In this document: piece after piece, positions 27,176 to 36,712 of the stretch
How the letters are laid out: each line of letters starts with the position of its first letter
Position numbering within the stretch: the stretch's first letter is position 1
DNA from: UBA961 sp049317525
GTDB lineage: Bacteria > Bacteroidota > Ignavibacteria > Kapaibacteriales > UBA961
DNA: 64,000 nt
Direction: 5' to 3'
Assembly: GCA_049317525.1 (NCBI GenBank)
Contig: JBMOIC010000013.1
Span: 1 to 64,000, forward strand
Position numbers and translations under genes: made by a program
Notes under the pieces: model-generated
What the model was told of the DNA's origin: nothing
What the model saw: only the letters and a program-made list of their open reading frames with translations
Database searches by the model: none

Positions 27176-28699
27176 TCAATTCATATATGGAATTGTTTTA
27201 GTCTTCCCTTTTTTATCTTTTATTCTTATTAAATAATATGATGCATTAAAATATGGTAATGCTATCGATGATTGATTATCAATTACAGCTGTATATACTT
27301 GTTTTCCTTGAAGATCAAACATTGAAATTTCATCTATACATTCGGCATTTTCTGATTGTACTATATGATTATTAATGAGAACATAGTCTTGTAATGATCC
27401 AGATTCTGCAATTCCAGTAGATATTCCTGTATTTTCTAAGCTGATGAGCTCGTCACCTGCTTTATAAGGCGTATAATAAAAATATGTCAGCATCATTTCA
27501 TCTGTCGTTCCTTCACCAAGAGTAACTAATTTTGGAGGATTACTTGGATTATGATGATTATCAGTTGTATTGTCATATTGAACTTCCGAGTAAAAGACAG
27601 TTCCCTTAGGCACCTTCTGTAAGGTTTTGAATGTATATGCCATTTGCCAATGGAAATCCCATTCGGGTATATCGATAATCTTTATAGTGTCTTTACTTGG
27701 CGTAATACCAATAATTTTTGTGCTTTTTCCAATAAGATGCATATGAGGTAATACTGCAAATATGGAAGCATTTATTGGCGATACAAATCGTTGATGAAAT
27801 GTCTTTTTTTGATTTGCAGGAATAATAAGTGGTCCATCAATAATATTTTGATGATCTAATAGCGAACTAATTTTCACTTCTCTTACATTCATATCTTTAT
27901 TAAATAAAAATCTTATCGTTGTTTGATCTTGTTTGTCTACCGAACCTGCTGGATAATGAACTTGTATTAAAATTTTAGCATTTTTTTGTAAACGTAAGCC
28001 AAAGTCTTTGGGAAAAAAATAGGGTTCTGTTCCAGGCGCATATACACCTAATAAAGTAGCGGTATTAGATCCAACACCTCCCAATCCGTCATATCCTGGT
28101 TCGGGAGTTAATGCGTCTAAAGAATCACCAACAGAAGAAGTATCCTGATATACCAATACATGATGCACAATTTCTGGATTTCCGGGTATCACTTCGATGC
28201 CACTAATAAATTGCTCAGTTGTATTGATTCCATTCAGAACAAAGCATTTATATTCATCTAATCCTCCAGATTTTGCTTGAGATGTATAAACAGACATCGA
28301 AGCAATAAAATCTGGATTTTTTATTATGGAATTTCCTGTATATTCTGGTGGTTTTGGTGCTATAGAAATATCACCCTCTGGCACATCATTATTAATCCAA
28401 TCTATAATTGATTGTTTTTCTTCTGGGCTAAGGTTTTTTTGATGTGCATATTCTCTAAAAGTGGTATTTGCTGGATAAGGTGGCATATGATTGTCTTCAA
28501 CACTATGTAGAATTGCACTTTTTTTCGAGATCGCTTGTTGATATGTCATTAATGAAAAAGGGGCTATTCCCCCATCATGATGACAAGAAGTACATTTTGT
28601 ATAGATAGTTGAAGCAATATTTTTAGACCAATCTGGTTTTGATGCATATACCGAAAACATGGTACATAAAAGCATTAGATATTTCAATATGTTTTTCAT
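27176..28699 (-). CDS. Secreted cytochrome c / copper type II monooxygenase-like protein with T9SS domain
   Basis: A 507-residue protein with a signal peptide ('LKYLMLLCTMFSVYAS'). A c-type heme site CTSCH (C36, C39, H40) and a possible axial Met in 'HMPPYPA' follow. The central part resembles peptidylglycine monooxygenase-type copper folds, with candidate ligands HH (about 179-180), H (about 248, 'QVHYP'), HMH (about 319-321) and a late Met in 'DEMMLTYFYY'. The last ~75 residues ('MFDLQGKQVYTAV', 'YYLIRIKDKKG') look like a T9SS sorting domain. The whole suggests an exported redox enzyme; substrate unknown. ATG 28699 has an AAAAGGAAAAG ribosome site; an upstream in-frame start adds 18 residues without one. 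Confidence 0.82.
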   Translation of the reverse strand: MKNILKYLMLLCTMFSVYASKPDWSKNIASTIYTKCTSCHHDGGIAPFSLMTYQQAISKKSAILHSVEDNHMPPYPANTTFREYAHQKNLSPEEKQSIIDWINNDVPEGDISIAPKPPEYTGNSIIKNPDFIASMSVYTSQAKSGGLDEYKCFVLNGINTTEQFISGIEVIPGNPEIVHHVLVYQDTSSVGDSLDALTPEPGYDGLGGVGSNTATLLGVYAPGTEPYFFPKDFGLRLQKNAKILIQVHYPAGSVDKQDQTTIRFLFNKDMNVREVKISSLLDHQNIIDGPLIIPANQKKTFHQRFVSPINASIFAVLPHMHLIGKSTKIIGITPSKDTIKIIDIPEWDFHWQMAYTFKTLQKVPKGTVFYSEVQYDNTTDNHHNPSNPPKLVTLGEGTTDEMMLTYFYYTPYKAGDELISLENTGISTGIAESGSLQDYVLINNHIVQSENAECIDEISMFDLQGKQVYTAVIDNQSSIALPYFNASYYLIRIKDKKGKTKTIPYMN

Positions 28700-28738
28700 A
28701 CTTTTCCTTTTGATGACTATTTGTCTTATTAACAGATG

Positions 28739-28767
28739 CAAATTAATATGCATTAATCAAATCCAAA
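28739..28767 (-). promoter_or_regulatory. Candidate promoter of the cytochrome/monooxygenase gene
   Basis: On the minus strand TTTG (28767-28764), 17 bases, then TTAATTTG (28746-28739), one mismatch from TAnnTTTG. It lies 40 bases before ATG 28699, in the divergent gap shared with the PorU-like gene. Confidence 0.4.
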
Positions 28768-28849
28768 GACTACTCAATACTTCTTTAGGTTTATAAAGGC
28801 AATAATATTTATAGTTTTACGCCTTGAAACTACATAAAATTTCTTAATC

Positions 28850-31800
28850 ATGAGTTTATATATGTTCTATAGATTGTTCATTGGTGCACTTGTACTTTGT
28901 ATAGTGTTCACTAATTATGTTTTTGGCGAACAGACGATTGTATATACACCTAAAGGTATTGTCCTTACTATTACTCATCTACAAACAAAACAACAAAATA
29001 TGCCTTCCAATTCACTTTTGAATTGTGTACATATTCCAAATGTTGCTGATGCTAGATTTTCTATTGATACTTCTTCTCCTGCACTTCAATCTTTATTTCC
29101 ACTTTTAGCTGTTCCTAATACAGGCGCAATCAATATAAGATATACAATGAATGGATGGAAATCTATTCATTTGCAAAAACCTTTGGCTATGCTAAATCTG
29201 TTTTCACAGTCTCAAGAATGTAAAAAAGATATTAAAGAATTTGTCCATGTAGAAAGACAAGGTACCTTAAGAGATATCCCCGTAGCAGAGTTATCAATAC
29301 AGCCCTTTAGATATGATTATCAATCAGGGAAATTATCTATTGCAGATACAATTATCGTGCATATTGAATTTACTCATGTAGTACAGAACATTCCAGATTA
29401 TCGTATCAATGAGAAAGAAAGTGGTTTTTTGTCTAGAATTATTAATCCTCAACATATCCCGGCATGTATTGTTCAATACAATAGAAAATCAGAAAATATT
29501 CTGACTGAAAATTGGTATTCTGCAAATCAAAAATATATTCGATTGATTACAAAAAAAGATGGTATAGCTAAGATTTCTGGCAAAGAAATCATTAGAAATA
29601 AACCAGAATGGCAAGGTAAGGAATTATCAAGATTCAGGCTTATATATAAAGGTAATACCTATCCTTTTGGAATTGATAAAGACAATGATAGTGTATTAAG
29701 CAATGATGATTCTTTCATTTTTGCATCTAAACGTGCTGCCGGAGATACTACTTGGTTTAATCGTGTTACAGATGAGTCTTCTTTCTTTTTAACATTAGAA
29801 AATAACCCTGTAACTGATACATCTGCTCGATTATCAACTATTCAATCCATTCCTTTCAATACTTTAGATTCTATAGGTATTGTCTCTAAACATATAGAAG
29901 AGGATCATAGTATTTATGCTGGTGATAAAACATCAGCATTTGAATTTTCTATACTTTCTTGTGATTTTAAATTTGGCAAAAATTTCTTTTGGCAAAGACT
30001 AAGCACATTAAGTCCATATTCTGTTTTTACTGATACGCTTCAATTAACAGCAACTTCATCTCCTTTATCACTCTCCATTGCTCTTCATGGTGCTTCTGAT
30101 ATTGATTCATTACAATTTGACCATAATGTAGAGATTTTATGGAATGGTAATCGTATCGCTACAGATTCTTTTTCTGGTATGACAGATAAATTTGTGTCTA
30201 TTTCTGTTCCTGCATCTTTGATTATTCCTGGGGCAAATATTCTTCAGATACGATCTATATCTATTTCTGACAATGTATTTACAGAACTTTATCTTAATTA
30301 TTATGAAATATCACATAACACAAAACTATTATGTGAGCAAGGTGAACTTGCATATTCCAATAAAAAAGATCAGCCTGCTTCAATGCAAATTGATGGATTA
30401 AGAACATCATCATATACTGTTATAGATACTCTTCATAATTCATATCTAGTAGATTCTACTCAAAAAAAAGGTGATATCATTTCTGCAGGTATTGCTTCTA
30501 ATGGGTTTACATCATTGATGTTTAGGGATTCACTCTATTTCTCAAAAATATATTCAGGTTGTATATTATGGGTATTAATGAAAGATGGAACAACTCATTT
30601 TATTCAAGTTCAAACATATCAAGATATAAAAAACGTGTTAAATAGTTATTCTCAATATACTTATGCACTTTTACTTTCATCTGGTAACCTTTTACAGTCA
30701 TTAAGTCAAAATGAAAAAAGAGACTTATTAGGAACGGTTCAAACGCCTCAATCTGGGCCTTTTTCATTATTAATCAATGGCGGAAATCTACAAAGACACA
30801 TTGCATTTGGTTATACTTCAATGCAAGAATTCTTGCCTTCTGAATCTGGCCAAGCATATCGAGCATATATCAATTCACAAAACAATTTTTCTGGTTATAT
30901 AGTAGATGCAGAAGCTTTTGCTGAAACAAGTATTGAAGATGTTTCTTCAAGCGATCTATTACAAGAGAATTCACAAGCAGATGCCGTTTTTATAGTACAT
31001 TCTGATTTTGCTAAACAAGCAAAAATTCTTGCCGAACATAGAAATAAACAGGGATGGATAATTAAAATTGTTGATGTGAAGGACATTTACAAAGAGTTTA
31101 ATCATGGAATTAAATCTGTACATGCAATTAAAAGTTTTTTAAAACATGCACATGAACAATGGAAAAAGCCAGCTCCTTTATATGCTGTATTAATTGGAAA
31201 TGCTAGTTGGGACCCACTTAAATTGCTAAATACGTCTAATCAAAATGATTTTGTTCCAACTTATGGTTTTCCTGTTAGTGATGTCTGGTTTTCATTATTA
31301 GACAGTACTCAAAAAAATCCGGATATGGTTATTGGCAGATTGCCTGTTTCTACGCCTGAAGAAGCAACTGCAACTGTAAATAAAATCATAGAATATGACG
31401 AGTTAAAGGCATCGCCATGGATGAAACATTTTCTGTTTTTGTCTGGAGGAGACCCCGAAGACAATACCTTTTATAATCAATATAATGGGATTAATGAATA
31501 TCTAACCAATAGTAATATTTGTGGTGATACAACAAGAATTTTCAGGCAAAATGCCCTGGGTGGAGTAGATGAATCTATTTCATTTAAAATTCGTTCTGCA
31601 ATAAATGAAGGTGCATTATGGGTTAATTTCATTGGGCATGGATCCCCTCTTTACTATGAATTAGATGGATGGAGAGCTCCTGATTTAAATAATAAAGGTA
31701 AGTATTTCCTTCTTTCTACTTTTTCTTGTAGTTCAGGTGCATTTGGTGAGCCTTCGGGTCCTTGTAGAAATGAAACATATCTAACCGAAGCAAATAAAGG

Positions 31801-34660
31801 TTCTGTGGCATCATTAGGAAATACATTTACAGGTATTGTAAGTACTGATTATAGTCTTTTTACCTCTATCTTTAGCATTATGGCTAGCAATAATTATGTA
31901 AGAAGAATTGGAGACCTTGTTAATAGCGCTAAGGCAGGAAATTTTGGATTTGATATTTTGTTTAATAATTCTTGCTTGCAATTTAATCTAATGGGCGATC
32001 CAATGACAAATCTAGCCCTTGTAGATAAGCCCGATTATTATATAAGAACAAGTGATCTATCGCTTGCTTCTTCTACAATTTCTGCAAATGATAGCATATT
32101 TACTCTTAATGGAATATGCCACAATAGAGGCATTGGTAATGGAAAAAATATTCCTATTCGCATTATGCGTTCTATTGGCAGCATAAAAGATACATTTAAT
32201 ATTTCTACAGATTCTTTGTGTAGAAGTAGTTCATTTTCTCTTAACTTTCCTATTAAAGGTATTTCTGGTACTCATATGATTACAGTTCATATCGATCCAG
32301 ATAGCGTAATTCAGGAAGAAAATATCAAGGATAATAATATTCTGTCTATTCCCGTGAATGTGTTTGCTAATGGATTGTCTATGGTAGATCCACTTCCTGG
32401 CTGGACAGTTAATGCAGAAAAACCTCAATTTAGATGTATAATCCCAAAAAATTCTTCTGCACAATCATTAGAATTACAGTTAAAACAGATAAACAATGAT
32501 TCAATTATCTCTCAATACATGGGTGATACAGATAATACATTGAAAGTGTATGAAGGGTATATTGATTGGTTTCCCTCTGCTGATGCCTTGCAGCAATATA
32601 TAGGAAAAGATATTCTGTTTAATGCTCGAGTTCTTGATTCACTTACAAATCAATATAGTAAATGGACATCTATCCCTATTCATATTGAAAAAAGTGCTAG
32701 CGATACAGTTCATTTTTCATTGTTCAACCTTGCAGCCTGGAAAGAGTCTGAATCTAGTCAATTAGATATTAATGCTACTTCATCAGCTTTGTCAATTTCA
32801 TCTATAAAAAGGAATATAACTGTTATTGGTTGTAATGCGGGTGCGGGTGGACGCTATGCAGACATTAATTATGGTGGCAGAGTATATATCGAAAGAAATG
32901 ATGCCGCAAAATTATGTGTACTAAAGATTAGTCCTTATGATACTATTGGTACATTCCGAGAGTTTAATGCATTTTTAAGCCCACAAGATAATGAACTAGA
33001 TTATCGAGGAAATTCAAAAGATCTAGTCACCTTCCTTAAAGATTCTGTGCAAAAAGGTGATTATATTGCCATAACTGTTTCTGATGCATGTTTTAGAGGC
33101 CCTATAGTTACATCGGCTGGGCTTATTGGAGATTCTCAAAGCCTAATAGATGCTCTGAAAGAGTGTGGTTCTACTTTGATCGACTCTGTCTTCAATGCAA
33201 AAACATATCAAAATGGTGCCGAAATATCTGGCTCTGATAGAATAGCTTCCTCTTTTGTAATGATAGGAAGAAAAGGAAGTCTCCCTGGTTCGGCAATAGA
33301 AAAATTTGCTCCATCTTCGGATACTTTAACTGTTTCTGATACTCTTACTATTCTACAAAAATTAGGAAATTATTCATCAGGATTAATTGGACCTGCTAAA
33401 GAATGGCATTCATTAGATATTTCTACTCAATTATCCAATGGTAATTCCACTATTTTACAAGTGTATGGAAGAAATTCTTTAATACCGCAAGATTCATTGC
33501 TATATGAAGGTTCCAAGAATAACATCAATTTGAACACTATCGATGCAAAAATATTCCCTTATCTAACTGTAAACATTAACTTAATAAATGATTCTTCAGA
33601 TTTTTCTCCCATATTGAATGGTATCAATTGTACATTTATTCCAGCGCCAGAATTAACAGTCTTTCCTTCAGATTTTTCTGTAAAAGGTACATATCCTAGA
33701 CAAACCATCTTAAAAGGAGATAGTTTAGAGATTTCTGGCATAATCAAAAATCTATCGTTAAAACAATCTTCTTTTCCTTTAACTGATATGTGTATTTCAC
33801 AAAAACCTCTTACTGGTTCGAATTCATCTGAATCCTATACTTATCAAATTCCAATATTACAAAAAAATGCATCATATGCATTTTCTGTTATTCTTCCTTC
33901 ACAAAATGTATCAAAAAGTACAGATTGGACAATGATTTCAGATTGCTCTTTAACACATGAAGATATGTACAGATTTAATAATACAGTAAGCAAACAACTA
34001 TTTATTGACGAAGATTCTGTGCCTCCATCAATTCAAGTATATGCAGATGATATCCTATTAAAAGATAATGATACAATTTCAGCAAATCCTTCATTTTCTG
34101 TTATTGTTCAAGACAATTCTTTCTTAACTTTTGATTCTAGTAAAGTAAGGGTAAGAATTAATCGCTATTGGCAACCAGATTCTACAGCTTCAAAGGTTAC
34201 ATTCACTCAATATGAATATGGATCTACACAAAGAGTTTCACTTAATTTTACAAGCTTAAATAGATTAGATATTGGCGAGAATTTATTAACTGTCTTTACA
34301 GAAGATGCTTCTGCAAATAAAGATACTATAAGGCTATTATTACATGTAGTTTTGAATAGTTCGGTGCATTCTTTTATTCAATGGCCTAATCCAATTCAAT
34401 TACCCAATAGTGTAACAATTGGCTACAAATACGCTGCACAAAAACAAGATGCAGATTCTCGATTATCAATAGCTTCTATTAATGGATCTATTATTAATAC
34501 ATTACATCATAAAACTACTATTGGCAATAATCAAGTTATGTGGGATTGTAAAGATTCGAATGGTAATCTTGTAGCGCCTGGTGTCTATCTATTCAGATTG
34601 CAAATTGATGGGGATAGTTATACAGAACCTGTTTTTGGTAAGATAATTATCATTGAATAA
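28850..34660 (+). CDS. porU: PorU-like type IX secretion sortase (long form), C25 peptidase fold
   Basis: A 1936-residue protein with a signal peptide ('LFIGALVLCIVFTNYVFG'). The middle carries a gingipain-family (C25) domain with likely catalytic His930 in 'NFIGHGSPLYYE' and Cys960 in 'LSTFSCSSGAFG', spaced like gingipain's His/Cys pair. Other family landmarks are 'PLYAVLIGNASWDP' and 'NDFVPTYG'. Long beta-rich regions follow, and the end has a FlgD-like Ig segment ('VMWDCKDSNGNLVAPGVYLFRLQ', seen as DSNGNLVAPGVYLFRLQ). PorU cleaves sorting domains off T9SS cargo at the cell surface and anchors it. The Porphyromonas protein is about 1150 residues, so this is a long form; a secreted C25 protease is the alternative. 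A T9SS-like tail is present at the end, which leaves that possible. Confidence 0.85.
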   Translation: MSLYMFYRLFIGALVLCIVFTNYVFGEQTIVYTPKGIVLTITHLQTKQQNMPSNSLLNCVHIPNVADARFSIDTSSPALQSLFPLLAVPNTGAINIRYTMNGWKSIHLQKPLAMLNLFSQSQECKKDIKEFVHVERQGTLRDIPVAELSIQPFRYDYQSGKLSIADTIIVHIEFTHVVQNIPDYRINEKESGFLSRIINPQHIPACIVQYNRKSENILTENWYSANQKYIRLITKKDGIAKISGKEIIRNKPEWQGKELSRFRLIYKGNTYPFGIDKDNDSVLSNDDSFIFASKRAAGDTTWFNRVTDESSFFLTLENNPVTDTSARLSTIQSIPFNTLDSIGIVSKHIEEDHSIYAGDKTSAFEFSILSCDFKFGKNFFWQRLSTLSPYSVFTDTLQLTATSSPLSLSIALHGASDIDSLQFDHNVEILWNGNRIATDSFSGMTDKFVSISVPASLIIPGANILQIRSISISDNVFTELYLNYYEISHNTKLLCEQGELAYSNKKDQPASMQIDGLRTSSYTVIDTLHNSYLVDSTQKKGDIISAGIASNGFTSLMFRDSLYFSKIYSGCILWVLMKDGTTHFIQVQTYQDIKNVLNSYSQYTYALLLSSGNLLQSLSQNEKRDLLGTVQTPQSGPFSLLINGGNLQRHIAFGYTSMQEFLPSESGQAYRAYINSQNNFSGYIVDAEAFAETSIEDVSSSDLLQENSQADAVFIVHSDFAKQAKILAEHRNKQGWIIKIVDVKDIYKEFNHGIKSVHAIKSFLKHAHEQWKKPAPLYAVLIGNASWDPLKLLNTSNQNDFVPTYGFPVSDVWFSLLDSTQKNPDMVIGRLPVSTPEEATATVNKIIEYDELKASPWMKHFLFLSGGDPEDNTFYNQYNGINEYLTNSNICGDTTRIFRQNALGGVDESISFKIRSAINEGALWVNFIGHGSPLYYELDGWRAPDLNNKGKYFLLSTFSCSSGAFGEPSGPCRNETYLTEANKGSVASLGNTFTGIVSTDYSLFTSIFSIMASNNYVRRIGDLVNSAKAGNFGFDILFNNSCLQFNLMGDPMTNLALVDKPDYYIRTSDLSLASSTISANDSIFTLNGICHNRGIGNGKNIPIRIMRSIGSIKDTFNISTDSLCRSSSFSLNFPIKGISGTHMITVHIDPDSVIQEENIKDNNILSIPVNVFANGLSMVDPLPGWTVNAEKPQFRCIIPKNSSAQSLELQLKQINNDSIISQYMGDTDNTLKVYEGYIDWFPSADALQQYIGKDILFNARVLDSLTNQYSKWTSIPIHIEKSASDTVHFSLFNLAAWKESESSQLDINATSSALSISSIKRNITVIGCNAGAGGRYADINYGGRVYIERNDAAKLCVLKISPYDTIGTFREFNAFLSPQDNELDYRGNSKDLVTFLKDSVQKGDYIAITVSDACFRGPIVTSAGLIGDSQSLIDALKECGSTLIDSVFNAKTYQNGAEISGSDRIASSFVMIGRKGSLPGSAIEKFAPSSDTLTVSDTLTILQKLGNYSSGLIGPAKEWHSLDISTQLSNGNSTILQVYGRNSLIPQDSLLYEGSKNNINLNTIDAKIFPYLTVNINLINDSSDFSPILNGINCTFIPAPELTVFPSDFSVKGTYPRQTILKGDSLEISGIIKNLSLKQSSFPLTDMCISQKPLTGSNSSESYTYQIPILQKNASYAFSVILPSQNVSKSTDWTMISDCSLTHEDMYRFNNTVSKQLFIDEDSVPPSIQVYADDILLKDNDTISANPSFSVIVQDNSFLTFDSSKVRVRINRYWQPDSTASKVTFTQYEYGSTQRVSLNFTSLNRLDIGENLLTVFTEDASANKDTIRLLLHVVLNSSVHSFIQWPNPIQLPNSVTIGYKYAAQKQDADSRLSIASINGSIINTLHHKTTIGNNQVMWDCKDSNGNLVAPGVYLFRLQIDGDSYTEPVFGKIIIIE

Positions 34661-34700
34661 AAAAATGCCTTATCATCGGGGGGAAGTGATGACAAGGCAT
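34661..34700 (-). terminator. Rho-independent terminator of the tRNA-Gly transcript
   Basis: ATGCCTTATCATC (34665-34677) pairs with GATGACAAGGCAT (34688-34700), with one mismatch. On the minus strand an unbroken T-run follows (complement of 34659-34665). It lies 36 bases past the tRNA 3' end and abuts the PorU-like stop on the other strand. No U-tract follows on the plus side, so it is oriented for the tRNA. Confidence 0.88.
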
Positions 34701-34735
34701 GCAGCATAAAGAGGAAGTAACGGCTTTCGCCGTCG

Positions 34736-34807
34736 AGCGGGAAACGAGGGTCGAACTCGCGACATCAACCTTGGCAAGGTTGCGCTCTACCACTGAGCTA
34801 TTCCCGC
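34736..34807 (-). tRNA. tRNA-Gly (anticodon GCC)
   Basis: On the minus strand the acceptor arm GCGGGAA/TTCCCGC, D-arm GCTCAGTGGTAGAGC, anticodon arm ACCTTGCCAAGGT with GCC, and T-arm GCGAGTTCGACCCTCGT complete a cloverleaf of 72 bases. The discriminator base is U, usual for bacterial tRNA-Gly. CCA is not encoded. It has its own near-consensus promoter and a terminator, 44 bases downstream of lipB. Confidence 0.97.
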
Positions 34808-34828
34808 ACTCTCACAATTGAGTGGACA

Positions 34829-34860
34829 CAAAAATAGGTTTATAGAATAATTTATCCAAA
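34829..34860 (-). promoter_or_regulatory. Promoter of tRNA-Gly
   Basis: On the minus strand TTTG (34860-34857), a 20-base spacer, then TATTTTTG (34836-34829). This is the clearest match in the window to the Bacteroidota vegetative consensus TTTG-N19-TAnnTTTG. The -33 box overlaps the last codons of lipB. Transcription would start near 34822, about 15 bases before the tRNA. Confidence 0.75.
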
Positions 34861-35496
34861 TTTTTTTTCAAAAATAGTGTCGAATTCTTTTAAACACAGC
34901 TGTTTTACTTCATTCATATCAGGAATATATCCTAGCTCTTGAGATAATGAAGTAACATTCATATTATTAATTCCACAAGGGACAATCCATTCGAACTGAT
35001 TGATATCATTAGAGATATTAAATGCCAATCCATGAGAAGTAACCCATCTAGAACAATGCAAGCCTATGGCACATATTTTTCTTTTTTGATCTATCCATAC
35101 TCCGGTTTTTCCGGGAATTCTATCAGATTTAATATGATAATGTTTCAGTACTTCAATAATCACTTGTTCTATAGCCCTTAAGAACCAATGTAAATCTTGT
35201 TTATAATCCATTAAATTAAAAATAGGATAGACTACCATTTGTCCTGGATTATGCAAAGTGATATCTCCCCCACGATTAATTGGAATAACTTCTATATGTA
35301 ATGATTGAAGAAATTCGGAAGAAATTAATAAGTGTTGTTCGCCACCTTCTTTGCCAATGGTAATTACAGTAGGGTGCTCGCACATTATCAATGTACTATG
35401 TGATGTACCAGATTGAATGGATTTTACTAAGTCTTCTTGTTTTTTCCAGGCATCTCTATATTGGATCATTCCCCAATCCTGAACATTGAATGGCAT
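34852..35496 (-). CDS. lipB: Lipoyl(octanoyl) transferase
   Basis: A 214-residue protein with the LipB signature 'RGGDITLHNPGQMVVYPI' (residues 75-92), Lys140 in 'RKICAIGLHCSRWVTSHG', seen as KICAIGLHCSRWVTSHG, and the acyl-thioester Cys174 in 'IVPCGI'. It moves octanoate from acyl-carrier protein to lipoyl domains, the first step of protein lipoylation. Normal length. The lipA partner is not adjacent. The C-terminus contains the -33 box of the tRNA promoter. Confidence 0.96.
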   Translation of the reverse strand: MPFNVQDWGMIQYRDAWKKQEDLVKSIQSGTSHSTLIMCEHPTVITIGKEGGEQHLLISSEFLQSLHIEVIPINRGGDITLHNPGQMVVYPIFNLMDYKQDLHWFLRAIEQVIIEVLKHYHIKSDRIPGKTGVWIDQKRKICAIGLHCSRWVTSHGLAFNISNDINQFEWIVPCGINNMNVTSLSQELGYIPDMNEVKQLCLKEFDTIFEKKFG

Positions 35497-35557
35497 ATAG
35501 AAACTCTGATTAAGTAATAAAGGGTAGAGATTTTATAAGCAAAAATACTCAAGATAA

Positions 35558-36703
35558 TCAGAAAGTAATGCCTGTTATCTTACAGTAATTTTTAGGATTA
35601 TTTGCATTTGTAATAGGAAATTCGAAACTAGTACTAAAAGGACCAGAATATTTAGGAGTAATTTTAACGATATAATTCATTGCAGTTTTTGGGCTTAGCC
35701 AATACCCTTGATTTTTTCCCGATATAATAATGGTTAATGAATCTGTATCTTTAAAATTGACAAATTCTTTAACATAACATGGGCTATCTGTATTATTAAC
35801 AATACTACAAGAAGCCATATATACCATTGATTTAAATGCATAATTTACATGTATATCAGTTACATATACATTTGGTATTAAATGTATTTCAGCATTAACT
35901 TTAGCTATTTGTTTAACTCTGCCTTGTCCTGAATATGAAATATTAGCATGTAAATCTGCAGAAATAGAAGAACCTAATAAAGTTGAAATACATCTAATTG
36001 GAATCGACCTATAATAACCTGGGAAAATTACCATTGGGAATATAGCATTGTTTAGCACTTGAAATTGAGATATTTCTCCTGATACAAAAGATGCACCTGT
36101 AACTGTCACATTTCGGTTACCTTTATTATATACCTTGATAGTTGTATCGCGATTTTCTCCAAAGATTAAATCTCCAAAATGCAAATCTTCTACCCATACC
36201 CTTGTTCCGGGCAAAACATTGCACCTAATTGGTACAAAGAAGTTCTTCCAAGAATTTATTAAGATTGTGTCTTGAATAATTCCTTCTTGCGTAGGCTTAC
36301 ATGTTAAAGAAATTGTTCTGCTTGAACCAACTTTTCCTTTTGGTGATAGAATAAAAGAAATACTATCAGACATAAGTTTAAAGCCGATTGCACCATTAGA
36401 TAATTCAACAGAATTAATGGGAATAAATAAAGAATCTGAAGTATTAATGAATTCTACAGTTGTTGTAATTTCCGAGGATGGAAATTCTGACTCAAAATGT
36501 AAAGAAGCAGGATTAACTACTAAATATTCTCTATATAATGAATCTAATGTTATGGAATCTATCACATTTCTTGATCTATCAGCAGGCACTTCTGTGGCTG
36601 GAGAACAAGAACTGATAAGAATCAGTAATAAAGTAATGATTGAATATGTGGTAGTAACAATCATTGAATATGTGTTGTGTGCTTTTGATGAAATAGGTGG
36701 CAA
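35558..36703 (-). CDS. Lipoprotein with ASH/choice-of-anchor-D-type domains
   Basis: A 381-residue protein with lipobox 'LILISSC' (Cys about 33). At least two Ig-like blocks of the ASH/Hydin (choice-of-anchor D) type follow: 'LVVNPASLHFESEFPSSEIT' and 'VWVEDLHFGDLIFGENRDT'. It is probably in the periplasm or outer membrane; role unknown. The proposed start is TTG 36703: AGGA lies 7 bases upstream and the start adds Lys7 to the signal's N-region. The alternative ATG 36664 has no ribosome site. Nine bases separate it from the anti-sigma-like gene, so it shares that operon. Confidence 0.78.
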   Translation of the reverse strand: MPPISSKAHNTYSMIVTTTYSIITLLLILISSCSPATEVPADRSRNVIDSITLDSLYREYLVVNPASLHFESEFPSSEITTTVEFINTSDSLFIPINSVELSNGAIGFKLMSDSISFILSPKGKVGSSRTISLTCKPTQEGIIQDTILINSWKNFFVPIRCNVLPGTRVWVEDLHFGDLIFGENRDTTIKVYNKGNRNVTVTGASFVSGEISQFQVLNNAIFPMVIFPGYYRSIPIRCISTLLGSSISADLHANISYSGQGRVKQIAKVNAEIHLIPNVYVTDIHVNYAFKSMVYMASCSIVNNTDSPCYVKEFVNFKDTDSLTIIISGKNQGYWLSPKTAMNYIVKITPKYSGPFSTSFEFPITNANNPKNYCKITGITF

Positions 36704-36712
36704 GGGGCAATC

